A stretch of 64,000 nucleotides of DNA, taken from the NCBI RefSeq assembly GCF_900169075.1, contig NZ_LT827014.1, forward strand, positions 744,001 to 808,000, in the 5' to 3' direction. Source of the stretch: Chryseobacterium phocaeense (GTDB lineage: Bacteria > Bacteroidota > Bacteroidia > Flavobacteriales > Weeksellaceae). Below are positions 30,609 through 39,624 of this stretch, piece after piece. A program made the position numbers and the translations under genes. Below the pieces are notes generated by a model. That model made no database searches. It was not told where the DNA came from and was given only the letters and a program-made list of their open reading frames with translations. Numbering within the stretch: position 1 is the stretch's first letter; the number at the start of each line of letters is the position of its first letter.

Positions 30609-31844
30609 CTAATAGTTCATTTTCCTCAACTTGGGATTGGTGCTTGCCACAAGAAGAGCTACCAGCACGGTCATGCTTCCTCCAAAGACTACAGACCGTA
30701 CCACGCCTAGTAATTTTGCCATAAGCCCGCTTTCAAACTGTCCCATTTCATTGCTGGACATGATGAAGATGGAGTTCACACTCAGGACACGTCCTCTGAT
30801 ATGATCCGGGGTTTTCAGCTGTACGATGGTTCCGCGGATCACCACGGAAATCCCGTCCAGCATTCCACTCATTACCAGGAATATAAAAGAGAGCCAATAA
30901 AACTTTGAAAGCCCGAAACCAATGATGCAGAGCCCAAAACCGGCCACCACGGCCAGAAGGATCTTCCCCTGGTTCTTTCTTAACGGAACTATCGCCAAAA
31001 GCGTAATAATACACATGGAACCTATGTCGGAAGCAGCATTCAGAAGCCCGAAACCTTCAGCACCGACATCCAGAATATCAGTAGCAAATACAGGAATCAT
31101 GGCTACAGCACCCCCGAATAAAACTGCAAACATATCAAGGCATAAAGCCCCGAGAATTTCTTTGGTCTTAAAAATGTAGGAAATTCCCTCACGCATGCTT
31201 TCCACCACTTTTACACTTTCTTTTTTATATTCGGAATGCTGCTGGTTCAGCTGCCAGAAGAATAGTGAGGCTATAAATATTAATGAAATAATGACTACCA
31301 ATGTCCATTTTACCCCGAAATATCCAATCAGCAGACCACCCGCAGCATGCCCGCACACAGAGGAGATAAGGAACGTAGCCTGATTCAGCGTGATAGCATT
31401 CGGAAGATTTTCCTTTTTGACTATTTTTGGAATCATTGAAGGAACAATAGGTCCGATAAATGCCCGGGCAATCCCGGTGAAAAATATAACTCCATAGATA
31501 AAATAAGTGATTTCATGTCCGTTAAAATGCATTTCCACATTAAAGAAAGCCGGGATCAGCAGGAGGCCGATCAGAAAAATGTAAGCATAGTTACAGATCA
31601 GAAGGAGCTTCTTTTTTTCATTCATATCAATCACGTGACCGGCATACAGGGCACAGCTTACCGCAGGAATTACCTCTGAAAGTCCGATAAGGCCAATGGA
31701 AAAAGGATCTTTTGTTAACTGATATACCCACCATCCCAATAAAGTAGCAAGCATTCTGAAGGCTAAGACAATAAAAAATCTTCCCGTAAGAAGATTCCTG
31801 AATTCAACATTTTGCAATGTTTTTAACGGCGTAAAAGAAATCAT
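30609..31844 (-). CDS. MFS transporter (EntS-like drug or siderophore exporter family)
   Basis: The ATG at 31844 gives 411 residues (MISFTPLKTLQNVEFRNLL); the upstream TTG is not needed. About 12 hydrophobic helices are visible. The early segment FRNLLTGRFFIVLAFRM and the AGHVIDMNEKKKLLLICNY loop (about residues 68-86) fit the motif-A loop of the EntS/MFS_3 group, and the sixth-seventh helix loop is short. These exporters move siderophores or drugs across the inner membrane. A terminator-like hairpin from the upstream lipoprotein gene lies 12 bp before the start. No siderophore genes are nearby. Confidence 0.85.
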   Translation of the reverse strand: MISFTPLKTLQNVEFRNLLTGRFFIVLAFRMLATLLGWWVYQLTKDPFSIGLIGLSEVIPAVSCALYAGHVIDMNEKKKLLLICNYAYIFLIGLLLIPAFFNVEMHFNGHEITYFIYGVIFFTGIARAFIGPIVPSMIPKIVKKENLPNAITLNQATFLISSVCGHAAGGLLIGYFGVKWTLVVIISLIFIASLFFWQLNQQHSEYKKESVKVVESMREGISYIFKTKEILGALCLDMFAVLFGGAVAMIPVFATDILDVGAEGFGLLNAASDIGSMCIITLLAIVPLRKNQGKILLAVVAGFGLCIIGFGLSKFYWLSFIFLVMSGMLDGISVVIRGTIVQLKTPDHIRGRVLSVNSIFIMSSNEMGQFESGLMAKLLGVVRSVVFGGSMTVLVALLVASTNPKLRKMNY

Positions 31845-31855
31845 GCACAAAAATA

Positions 31856-31877
31856 GCCCTAAAAATTCATTTAGGGC
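31856..31877 (-). terminator. Terminator of the 120-residue lipoprotein gene
   Basis: An 8-bp stem (GCCCTAAA / TTTAGGGC) is followed on the minus strand by TATTTTTG. It lies between the stop at 31938 and the MFS start. Confidence 0.7.
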
Positions 31878-31937
31878 CGTTTGTATACTTTTTTTTTAAA
31901 TGATAAATCAAATAGGGTCTGAAAGATAATATCTATT

Positions 31938-32300
31938 TTAGTCAGCTCTCAGGGAACCGATCACAATAGCTGCCACCCCAGCCGCTCCAATCACGGTAGC
32001 ACCGGCAGTTACTCTGGCTTTGGATCTGTCTTTTACCGCTGCCACATTAGCTTTTGGAATGATTACCTCTGTACTGTCCTTCTTTCCTGCAGTCCCGATA
32101 AGGTTTTCCCCATCTGTATTTCGGAACAACATTTTCTGTTTTGGAGAACCATCTTTCATGGTAACAACATATATTTTCCCAGCTTGAAGATTAGAATAAT
32201 TGTTTTTGGAGATATCCTCGCTGTACTTTGTGGTAGCGCAGGATGAAATCACAAATAAAGAGGTGAGTAAAGATGATTTTAAAAGTACAGATGCTCTCAT
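31938..32300 (-). CDS. Small lipoprotein with hydrophobic C-terminus, function unknown
   Basis: This 120-residue protein has a signal sequence with a lipobox-like SSCATTK (Cys at about residue 21). A compact segment with KIYVVTMKDGSPKQKMLFRN (about 42-61) follows, resembling small SH3-like lipoproteins that handle MKDG-type turns. It closes with a glycine/alanine-rich hydrophobic stretch (TAGATVIGAAGVAAIVIGSL, about 98-117) before the last RAD residues. It is probably anchored in a membrane at both ends or has a glycine-zipper-like helix. No specific family is recognised. A TAAATTTG element is at 32319-32326 and a terminator follows, so it is monocistronic. Confidence 0.7.
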   Translation of the reverse strand: MRASVLLKSSLLTSLFVISSCATTKYSEDISKNNYSNLQAGKIYVVTMKDGSPKQKMLFRNTDGENLIGTAGKKDSTEVIIPKANVAAVKDRSKARVTAGATVIGAAGVAAIVIGSLRAD

Positions 32301-32318
32301 TATTATTTTTTATTTTTC

Positions 32319-32326
32319 CAAATTTA
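32319..32326 (-). promoter_or_regulatory. -7 promoter element of the small lipoprotein gene
   Basis: The minus strand reads TAAATTTG, 18 bp before the ATG at 32300. Confidence 0.45.
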
Positions 32327-32369
32327 TAATTTTTTTCGAATATATGTTTTTTGAATTGAAAAAATATCT

Positions 32370-33869
32370 TTAAAGTTTATAAATTTCTAATAGATCTGCA
32401 ATTTTTCTGTCATTCGCAAGTCTTGGCGTTTTATTCTGTCCGCCCAGTTTGCCCTGAGATTTGGCATATTCATGAAAGGCATTTTTTTTCAGTCTGCTGA
32501 TATGCAGCTGCTGAAGAATATTTCCCGTAATCAGGTCATCATAGTATGTATTCCTCTCCCGGAGCTGATGATCCAGTTCATTTCTGAATACCTCAAGATC
32601 TTCCGGCTCCTTTTCAAATTCTATCAGCCACTCATGATAAGGAAGTCCTTCCGTAGGATTCACCTGCGGGGCAAGATGAAATTCCGTAACCTGCGCCGGG
32701 TGCTTTTCCAGTGCAGCCTTCATGGCTTCTTCCACTTCAAATCCAATCACGTGTTCCCCAAATGCTGAGGTGAAATGCTTCGTCCTTCCGCTCACCAGAA
32801 TCCTGTAAGGGTCTTTGTTGATGAACCTTACCACATCGCCTATGGAATAGGCCCATAAACCGGAGTTTGTGGTAAGAATCAGTGCATAGTCTTTATGAAG
32901 TTCCACGTCTTTTAGAGTTAATCTTCGAGCTCCGGGCTTTCCATATTCTTCCAATGGGATAAATTCATAGAAAATTCCATGGTTGGTTAAAAGAAGAAGT
33001 CCTTCCTTCGTATAATCATCCTGAAAAGCAAAGAATCCCTCAGATGCCGGAAAGGTCTGGATGATATCCACTTTTCCGCCAAGCAGGTCTTCCATTTTAT
33101 CACGATAAGGTTCATAGTTAACCCCACCGGTAACAAGCAGCTGAAGATTGGGGAAAAGCTGTTTGATCTTTTTACCATGCTTTTCAGTAAGTTTTTCAAA
33201 GTACATCACCAGCCATGGCGGAATTCCCGAAATCAGTGTCATGTTTTCATGTTCCGTTTCCTCAATGATTTTATCTACTTTGGCTTCCCAGTCTTCCATA
33301 ATATTGGTGTTCCAGCTTGGCAGACGGTTTTTCTGAAGATAAGACGGGATGTGATGGGCTACAATTCCGGAAAGGCGCCCCGTTTTAATCCCGAAAACTT
33401 CTTCCATTTCGGGGCTTCCCTGGAGAAAGATCATTTTCCCGTTCACAAAATCAGCATTGTTCTTCTGCGCAATATAATGGAACAGGGCGCTCTGCGCACC
33501 CGCAATCTGAAACGGCATTCCCTCTTTGGAAATGGGAATATATTTTGATCCTGAAGTAGTGCCTGAGGTTTTTGCAAAATACTCCGGGGTTTCTGTCCAT
33601 AGAATATTGGCTTGCCCTTTTTTTACCCTTTCTATATAAGGTTTAAGATCTTCATAATCGGCTACAGGAATTTTTTCCTGAAATTCCTTCACAGACCGGA
33701 TGCTTTCAAAATCATGTTCCCTTCCGAAAAGGGTTTTCTGAGCCGTTTTTACCAAAGACAGTAAAAGGGCTTCCTGATTTTTTTCTGAATTTTTTTTGAA
33801 TTCCCCGGTTTTCTGCACATGCTTTTTTGCCCAGACCAACGCCGCATTTTTCTTGAAGAAATTTAACAT
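32370..33869 (-). CDS. GH3 auxin-responsive-promoter family protein (acyl-acid adenylating enzyme fold)
   Basis: This 499-residue protein is a member of the ANL-related GH3 family. The nucleotide-binding motif KTSGTTSGSKYIPIS lies at about residues 106-120, followed by LVTGGVNYEPYRD (about 239-251), ASEGFFAFQDD (about 268-278) and YSIGDVVRFINKDPYRILVS (about 341-360). Plant GH3 enzymes conjugate amino acids to acids such as auxin or jasmonate through an acyl-adenylate. The bacterial members of Bacteroidota have no assigned substrate. A TAAATTTG element lies 4 bp before the ATG. No conjugation partner gene is beside it. Confidence 0.88.
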   Translation of the reverse strand: MLNFFKKNAALVWAKKHVQKTGEFKKNSEKNQEALLLSLVKTAQKTLFGREHDFESIRSVKEFQEKIPVADYEDLKPYIERVKKGQANILWTETPEYFAKTSGTTSGSKYIPISKEGMPFQIAGAQSALFHYIAQKNNADFVNGKMIFLQGSPEMEEVFGIKTGRLSGIVAHHIPSYLQKNRLPSWNTNIMEDWEAKVDKIIEETEHENMTLISGIPPWLVMYFEKLTEKHGKKIKQLFPNLQLLVTGGVNYEPYRDKMEDLLGGKVDIIQTFPASEGFFAFQDDYTKEGLLLLTNHGIFYEFIPLEEYGKPGARRLTLKDVELHKDYALILTTNSGLWAYSIGDVVRFINKDPYRILVSGRTKHFTSAFGEHVIGFEVEEAMKAALEKHPAQVTEFHLAPQVNPTEGLPYHEWLIEFEKEPEDLEVFRNELDHQLRERNTYYDDLITGNILQQLHISRLKKNAFHEYAKSQGKLGGQNKTPRLANDRKIADLLEIYKL

Positions 33870-33873
33870 GCCT

Positions 33874-33881
33874 CAAATTTA
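33874..33881 (-). promoter_or_regulatory. -7 promoter element of the GH3 gene
   Basis: The minus strand reads TAAATTTG followed by AGGC and the ATG at 33869, again implying a very short leader. Confidence 0.5.
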
Positions 33882-33931
33882 TAAATAAGTAGAGAATATA
33901 AAATCATTTTGAAAGGATATGATATTAAAAA

Positions 33932-33955
33932 AACCAGTGAATAGTTTCACCGGTT
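33932..33955 (-). terminator. Terminator of the 82-residue repeat protein gene
   Basis: A 10-bp stem (AACCAGTGAA / TTCACCGGTT, with one G-U pair) and short loop is followed on the minus strand by TTTTTTTAAT. Confidence 0.7.
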
Positions 33956-33997
33956 CTTCGAAATTTGATTATGAAAATAACAACTATATGTTAAAGT

Positions 33998-34246
33998 TTA
34001 CTTGTTTTCCTTGTACCTCTTGTCTGGAGTGCCGTCTTTTTTCAGTTTTTTGTTTTCTTTATATCTTTTATCAGGCGTTCCGTCTTTCTTCATTTTGGCT
34101 GCGGGTTTGGCTGTTTTGACTTCAGGAGCTTTTACAGCTGTTTTCGTAGTTTGATGAGGGGCTGCAGCAGTTGCCGGAGCAGTCTGCTGGGCGGTGGCAA
34201 ATCCTAGTCCTAGTGCCAGGGACATTGCTGTTAATAATTTTTTCAT
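33998..34246 (-). CDS. Small secreted basic protein with tandem KKDGTPDKRYKENK repeats
   Basis: This 82-residue protein has a signal peptide MKKLLTAMSLALGLGFATAQ, an Ala/Pro/Thr-rich linker (about residues 21-51) and two tandem copies of the 14-residue unit KKDGTPDKRYKENK (about 53-66 and 69-82). The repeat is highly charged and ends the protein. Similar small proteins occur in Chryseobacterium-type genomes, but no function is established. It may be periplasmic or surface-associated. A terminator follows. Confidence 0.75.
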   Translation of the reverse strand: MKKLLTAMSLALGLGFATAQQTAPATAAAPHQTTKTAVKAPEVKTAKPAAKMKKDGTPDKRYKENKKLKKDGTPDKRYKENK

Positions 34247-34426
34247 GAGGTGTACTGTTTGTTTTTGTTATGTAAAGGTATACAAAAAACGGGCTGAAAA
34301 TCTTCTGTTAACAACCTTAACTAAAGTTTATTACTGCTTAAAAAAAACTTAAAGCTACAGACCAGGAAATAAAAAACCCACACTCATTAAGAGGGCGGGC
34401 TTGAAATATAGGTAAGAATAATTGAT

Positions 34427-34819
34427 TTAACGTGTACAGTTGGCGGTCCAGGTTTTACCGTCTTTATTGTAAAGGATTTTCAGTTCATTGTTGTCAATTC
34501 TGATATAAGAAGTGGCTGTACCTCCTACCATCACAAGAACATTGTCTCCCTGTTGCTGGAATTCTACCCCGTTAAGATCCGGAATACCGTTGGAGAAGGC
34601 AAAGTTGTATTTCGTACCGCTGGCGATTTTGGTTACAAAAACACTTCCGTTATCTGTACTGTTATTGGTAGATCCGTCATTGTAAGAAACACTTCCTTTA
34701 TACGTTCCTGCGAAGAAATCATTGTTTACAGGATCGTCATCCTTGCTGCACGAAGCAAATGATAATGCGGTGACAAATACCAGCATTAAAACTCCTAAAA
34801 TTCTGATTGCTTTTTTCAT
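34427..34819 (-). CDS. Small lipoprotein with a beta-sheet domain, function unknown
   Basis: This 130-residue protein has a lipobox FASCSKDDDP (Cys at about residue 24) with acidic residues directly after the cysteine, a surface-export signature for Bacteroidota lipoproteins. The mature part alternates short beta strands (GTYKGSVSYNDGS, VFVTKIASGTKYNFAFS) and ends WTANCTR. It resembles small lipocalin-like or DUF-type secreted lipoproteins, but no family is claimed. It is not linked to neighbours. Confidence 0.72.
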   Translation of the reverse strand: MKKAIRILGVLMLVFVTALSFASCSKDDDPVNNDFFAGTYKGSVSYNDGSTNNSTDNGSVFVTKIASGTKYNFAFSNGIPDLNGVEFQQQGDNVLVMVGGTATSYIRIDNNELKILYNKDGKTWTANCTR

Positions 34820-35005
34820 AATATTATTTCTTTAAAAAGTTTGATAAGATGGAATTGCCAAACACTATGCCACCTGGCGGAATTGTGATTTATTTTAACT
34901 TTTAATTAGAAAAATTGGTAAAAAATTAAGATTTGGGTAGGTATTGGGTAGTTTATTTATGTTTTTGATAATTTCAGAATTCTGTACAAAGAAAAATATA
35001 TCCGT

Positions 35006-35013
35006 ATCTTTGC
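35006..35013 (+). promoter_or_regulatory. -7 promoter element of mfd
   Basis: TATCTTTG lies 62 bp before the proposed ATG at 35076. Confidence 0.5.
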
Positions 35014-35075
35014 TATAGACAAACGGTTTCGGAATATTCCCGAAATCGCTTTTGTCGTTTAGACCCTTATTATTT

Positions 35076-38000
35076 ATGCAGCTAAAACCCATTCACGAAA
35101 AATTTCTTCCCGATCTGCTACAGAAAGAATTTGGTAAAGAGATTTTCACTCAGTTAGAAAACCATCAGCATATCTCTGTAAAAGGAAGCGCAGGTTCATC
35201 GGTTTCTATTTTTGTTGCCGAGCTTTTTCTGACCCAAAAGAAAACCGTTCTATATCTTGTAGATGATAAAGAAGATGCCCTGTATGCCAATACGGAAATG
35301 GAAGATCTGCTGGGAAAAGATAAGGTGCTGTATTTCCCGGCCACTCATCTTGATCCTTATCAGGTCGAGAAAACCCAAAATGCCAATCTCGTGCTCCGTA
35401 CTGAGGTTTTAAATAAAATCAATTCTGAAAAGTCACCTAAGGTTATCGTAGCCTACGCCGGGGCTTTATCAGAAAAGGTATTAAAAAAAGAAGATTTTAA
35501 GGCCATTTCGCATCATATAAAAGTTGGAGACCAGCTGGATTTTGATTTTGTAGATGAGTTACTGAACCATTATAACTTTCAGCAGACGGATTTCGTCTCT
35601 GAACCCGGGGAATTTTCGGTTCGGGGAGGAATTGTTGACGTATTTTCGTATTCTTACGAAAAACCATACCGGCTTACCTTTTTTGGAAATGAGGTAGAGG
35701 GGATCAAAACTTTTGATATCGAAACACAGCTGTCCCTGGATAAAGTGAAAGATTTTCAGTTGGTTTCCAATATGAATTTTTCAGTTACCGGAAGCAGGGT
35801 TTCCCTGTTGCAGCTCTTGCCGGAGCAGAGCTTTGTGGTTTCAAGGAACGGAGCTGTCGGAATGCAGAAAATGAATAGTTTCTATGAACGGGCACTCGTG
35901 AAATATGAGACTTTAAGTAAGGATATTGCCCACAGGACTCCTCAGGAGCTCTTTATTTCAGACCAGGACTTTTTATTTGATTTTAAAAAATTCCGGACTA
36001 TAGATTTTGCAGGAATCTCTATGGAAGGGCTTAAAGGGATGAAAGAAGTAAAAGTGGAGCAGCTTCCGCAGCCATCTTTCCATAAAAATTTTGAGCTCCT
36101 GATAGAAGATCTTGAAGAAAAGCAGAATAACGGTTTTGATACCTGGATCTCATTTTCTACGGAAAAACAGAAAGAAAGGCTGGAATCTATTTTTGAAGAG
36201 CTTGAACATCAGCTTCCATTTAAAAGTTTTAAATCTGAACTGCATGAAGGATTTGTAGATAATGGGCACAAGCTTCTGGTGTACACGGATCATCAGATTT
36301 TTGACCGGTATCAGAGATATAAAGCTAAAAATACCTTTGCAAAATCCGAACAGCTTACCCTGAAAGATCTCATGTCCCTGAAAATAGGGGATTATATTGC
36401 CCATATTGATCATGGAATCGGGAAGTTCATGGGACTTGTAAAAGTGAATAATGACGGAAAGGTCCAGGAATGTTTTAAACTGACTTATAAAAACGGAGAT
36501 TTATTATATGTAAGCATCCACTCACTTCATAAAATTTCAAAATATAACGGTCCGGACGGAAAAGAGGTCGTATTAAGCAAGTTGGGCTCGCCGGCGTGGA
36601 AATCATTAAAGCAGAAAACCAAAGCCAAAGTAAAACAGATTGCTTTCGATCTGATAAGGCTGTATGCGGAAAGAAAAACGGCAAAAGGCTTTTCCTACAC
36701 TCCGGATTCCTATCTGCAGAATGAGCTGGAAGCCAGTTTTATTTATGAAGATACACCGGATCAGGAAAAGGCAACCATTGATGTAAAAAGGGATATGGAA
36801 GCAGATACGGTAATGGACAGACTGGTGTGCGGAGACGTAGGATTCGGGAAAACCGAAGTCGCGATACGGGCTGCATTCAAAGCGGCAACTGATGGAAAAC
36901 AGGTTGCAGTATTGGTTCCTACCACTATTCTGGCGTTCCAGCATTACAGGAGTTTCAAAGAAAGACTCAAAGATTTTCCGGTCAATGTTTCTTATGTGAA
37001 CAGGTTCAGGACAGCCAAACAGAAAGCAGAGGCTCTGGACGGATTGAAAAACGGGAAAGTAGATATTATCATAGGCACCCATCAGCTGGTTAGCAGCTCC
37101 GTGAAATTCAAAGATCTGGGACTGCTGATTATAGATGAAGAACATAAATTCGGGGTTTCCGTAAAAGATAAACTGAAAACCCTTAAGAATAATGTGGATA
37201 CGCTCACTCTGACAGCTACGCCAATTCCGAGGACGCTTCAGTTCTCCCTGATGGCTGCAAGGAATCTTTCTGTGATCAAGACACCACCGCCAAACAGGCA
37301 GCCTGTGGATACGCAGCTGATCGGTTTTAATGAAGAGGTGCTCAGGGATGCGGTTTCCTATGAGCTTCAAAGGGATGGACAGGTTTATTTCATCAATAAC
37401 AGAATTGAAAACCTTAAAGATATTGCAGGACTGATCCAGAGGCTGGTTCCTGATGCAAGAGTGATCACGGGCCACGGGCAGATGGAAGGTAAGCAGCTGG
37501 AAAAAAATGTCCTTGATTTTATGGAGGGAAAATATGACGTTCTTGTTTCTACAACCATTGTTGAAAGTGGAGTGGATGTGCCTAATGCCAACACCATATT
37601 TATCAATGATGCACAGAGATTCGGGATGGCGGACCTTCACCAGATGAGAGGAAGGGTAGGGCGAAGTAACCGGAAGGCATTCTGTTACCTGATCACGCCT
37701 CCTTACGATATGATCACTTCCGATGCCAGGAAACGTTTGGAAGCCATAGAGCAGTTCTCTGATCTTGGAAGCGGTTTCCAGATTGCGATGAAAGATCTCG
37801 AAATCCGGGGTGCGGGGGATCTTCTGGGTGCAGAGCAAAGCGGTTTCATCAACGAGATGGGCTTTGAAACGTATCAGAAACTGATGCAGGAAGCACTGGA
37901 GGAATTGAAAGATGACGCAGATTTCGAAAACTTATTTGATAATGAGGAAGACAGACAGAAGCTTTTCAAATCTGTGAAGGATGTGAATATTGATACGGAT

Positions 38001-38444
38001 CTTGAACTCATGCTTCCGGATTTCTATATATCAAATACAGAGGAAAGACTTCTTTTATATCAGAAGATCGCAGAAATCGATAATGAAAAAGATCTCCATA
38101 AGTTTGAACTTGAACTGATCGACCGTTTTGGCGCATTGCCGAAAGAAGCTGTGAATTTATTAAAAAGTGTTGCCCTGAAATGGTTGGCTGCGGATATTGG
38201 ATTCGAAAAGATTGTGATGAAAAACGGAATCTTCCTAGGCTACTTTCCGGCGAATCCTCAGGATAAATTCTATCAGACAGACCGCTTCAGGCATATCATC
38301 AGTTATTTAACCCAAAACCCGGCAGAGGCCCAGCTTAAAGAAAAGATTGGAAAGGAGGGAAATCTGCTCATGATGAGGAAAGAAAAAGTTAAAAATGTAG
38401 ATGAGGTGAATGTGCTTTTGAAAACCATTATCGGACATCAATAA
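35076..38444 (+). CDS. mfd: Transcription-repair coupling factor
   Basis: Start is ATG 35076 (MQLKPIHEKFLPDLLQ), giving 1122 residues; an upstream TTG is not preferred. Mfd displaces RNA polymerase stalled at DNA lesions and recruits UvrA. The N-terminal UvrB-like part contains EPGEFSVRGGIVDVFSYSYE (about residues 177-196). The RNA-polymerase-interaction region has GDYIAHIDHGIGKFMGLVK. The helicase has Walker A GDVGFGKTEVA (about 586-596), the DEEH box (about 686) and motif VI QMRGRVGRSNRKAFCYL. The C-terminal TRCF domain follows. A terminator lies 39 bp downstream. Confidence 0.97.
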   Translation: MQLKPIHEKFLPDLLQKEFGKEIFTQLENHQHISVKGSAGSSVSIFVAELFLTQKKTVLYLVDDKEDALYANTEMEDLLGKDKVLYFPATHLDPYQVEKTQNANLVLRTEVLNKINSEKSPKVIVAYAGALSEKVLKKEDFKAISHHIKVGDQLDFDFVDELLNHYNFQQTDFVSEPGEFSVRGGIVDVFSYSYEKPYRLTFFGNEVEGIKTFDIETQLSLDKVKDFQLVSNMNFSVTGSRVSLLQLLPEQSFVVSRNGAVGMQKMNSFYERALVKYETLSKDIAHRTPQELFISDQDFLFDFKKFRTIDFAGISMEGLKGMKEVKVEQLPQPSFHKNFELLIEDLEEKQNNGFDTWISFSTEKQKERLESIFEELEHQLPFKSFKSELHEGFVDNGHKLLVYTDHQIFDRYQRYKAKNTFAKSEQLTLKDLMSLKIGDYIAHIDHGIGKFMGLVKVNNDGKVQECFKLTYKNGDLLYVSIHSLHKISKYNGPDGKEVVLSKLGSPAWKSLKQKTKAKVKQIAFDLIRLYAERKTAKGFSYTPDSYLQNELEASFIYEDTPDQEKATIDVKRDMEADTVMDRLVCGDVGFGKTEVAIRAAFKAATDGKQVAVLVPTTILAFQHYRSFKERLKDFPVNVSYVNRFRTAKQKAEALDGLKNGKVDIIIGTHQLVSSSVKFKDLGLLIIDEEHKFGVSVKDKLKTLKNNVDTLTLTATPIPRTLQFSLMAARNLSVIKTPPPNRQPVDTQLIGFNEEVLRDAVSYELQRDGQVYFINNRIENLKDIAGLIQRLVPDARVITGHGQMEGKQLEKNVLDFMEGKYDVLVSTTIVESGVDVPNANTIFINDAQRFGMADLHQMRGRVGRSNRKAFCYLITPPYDMITSDARKRLEAIEQFSDLGSGFQIAMKDLEIRGAGDLLGAEQSGFINEMGFETYQKLMQEALEELKDDADFENLFDNEEDRQKLFKSVKDVNIDTDLELMLPDFYISNTEERLLLYQKIAEIDNEKDLHKFELELIDRFGALPKEAVNLLKSVALKWLAADIGFEKIVMKNGIFLGYFPANPQDKFYQTDRFRHIISYLTQNPAEAQLKEKIGKEGNLLMMRKEKVKNVDEVNVLLKTIIGHQ

Positions 38445-38482
38445 ACATAATTAAATTACCTTTTCTGAATTGACAGTCATAA

Positions 38483-38514
38483 AAAAGACCTGGAATTTAA
38501 TTTTCAGGTCTTTT
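38483..38514 (+). terminator. Rho-independent terminator of mfd
   Basis: A 10-bp stem (AAAAGACCTG / CAGGTCTTTT) with a 12-base loop runs into a T tract on the plus strand. Confidence 0.85.
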
Positions 38515-38780
38515 TTTGTGCGAAAATAAGTGGACTTAAAATGAAGAAGATAAGTTTGGAAGCGGGTTTAATATATTTCGAAGTCACAGTTTAATGATAA
38601 AAAATTTTGCGGTATCGGCGGCTGTTACTAAGGTGGAATGAAGTCCGCCTTTAAAAATATGAAAAACCCGACTGACTTGTAGTAATAATTCTACTTTTTC
38701 GTACAATTAATTCTATAACGTAATTGCTTTATTTTTACCTGTTTATGGGGTTATAAATGGTTTTTTATGTTTTTAATTCA

Positions 38781-38788
38781 TATCTTTG
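38781..38788 (+). promoter_or_regulatory. -7 promoter element of the three-gene exported-protein operon
   Basis: TATCTTTGCAGC lies 11 bp upstream of the ATG at 38800. An in-frame ATG at 38767 lies upstream of this element and is therefore rejected as the start. Confidence 0.6.
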
Positions 38789-38799
38789 CAGCCCTTATT

Positions 38800-39621
38800 A
38801 TGAAAAGAATTATCTATTGCAGCGCGGCCGGACTCTTATCGTTCAGTATTAACGCGCAGGTGGGAATTGGGACTACTTCTCCCAAGTCTACTCTCGATAT
38901 AAACGGGAAGACCACCTTAAGAAAAGAACTTAGAGTAGGCGGTACCTCTGACCAGGCTGGAAATGCAGGGTTGAACGGCCAGGTTTTGGTTTCACAGGGA
39001 GAGGGTTTGCCCCCGGTCTGGAAATCATTGAACGTTTCCTTTATGGAAGAAGGCCAGTACAAACTGATCAATTCATACCTGTCATCAGACCAGACAGGCA
39101 TTACGAACCTTTCAGGCGGTATTGCTGCTGATAATGTGTATATAAACAACGTGGGAGATCTTCTTACAGATACTTCGAAAGGGGTGTGGTCTAAGATCGG
39201 AGGGCTGGAGAACAATTTTATCATCAAAAACGGAAAGAACAGGCTTACCTATCAGTTTCAGACGGGTATTGAAATGAAGGCTCCCGCTGCGGGCACTTCA
39301 CAGTCGGTCACTTTTACCTGCGGTGTTTTCAGAAACGGAAGGCTGGTGGCGGTACGTCCGGATAAAGTGGTATCTAACAATAACACAGAGAAGGCCGGGA
39401 TCCAGGATTACATCTTTACCCTGAACTATACAGAACAGAATGTTCCGGTGGGTAACCAGAGACTTGAGGTAGCATGCAGGAAGATCAATACCTCTCATTT
39501 AAACTCACAGTTTACAATAGGAAGGAATGTTTCCGATACCAATACGGTTTCCAATGCATTTACACTAGAATCTGTGATGAAGATAGATGTTATTGAGTAC
39601 GTAACTTATAAAAGCAATTAA
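38800..39621 (+). CDS. Exported protein with VGIGTTSPKSTLDING start, paralogue 1
   Basis: Start is ATG 38800 (MKRIIYCSAAGLLSFSINAQ, signal peptide), giving 273 residues; the longer in-frame start precedes the promoter. The mature N-terminus reads VGIGTTSPKSTLDINGKTTL, the motif that opens many tail-fibre-like or secreted repeat proteins. VSQGEGLPPVWKSL and SDQTGITN follow. The C-terminal half is a beta-rich domain with FTCGVFRNGRLVAVR and LEVACRK. No S74 peptidase, T9SS or TonB signal is visible. It forms an operon with two paralogues starting 3 and 7 bp after the preceding stops. Function is unknown. Confidence 0.78.
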   Translation: MKRIIYCSAAGLLSFSINAQVGIGTTSPKSTLDINGKTTLRKELRVGGTSDQAGNAGLNGQVLVSQGEGLPPVWKSLNVSFMEEGQYKLINSYLSSDQTGITNLSGGIAADNVYINNVGDLLTDTSKGVWSKIGGLENNFIIKNGKNRLTYQFQTGIEMKAPAAGTSQSVTFTCGVFRNGRLVAVRPDKVVSNNNTEKAGIQDYIFTLNYTEQNVPVGNQRLEVACRKINTSHLNSQFTIGRNVSDTNTVSNAFTLESVMKIDVIEYVTYKSN

Positions 39622-39624
39622 TTG

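Larger units (their letters stand above)
38445..38799. other. 355-bp intergenic region between mfd and the exported-protein operon
   Basis: It holds the mfd terminator (38483-38514) and the downstream -7 element (38781-38788). The middle 250 bases have no convincing ORF, repeat or RNA structure that I can see. Confidence 0.6.

Noticed and set aside
36606..37838. 410-codon open frame on the minus strand inside mfd
   Set aside because: It lies entirely antisense to the well-supported mfd helicase domains, matches no family, and is typical of shadow frames produced by codon bias.
38767..38799. Upstream ATG for the first LDVNG-type gene
   Set aside because: The TATCTTTG promoter element (38781-38788) lies between it and the signal-peptide ATG at 38800, so the upstream ATG would not be transcribed.
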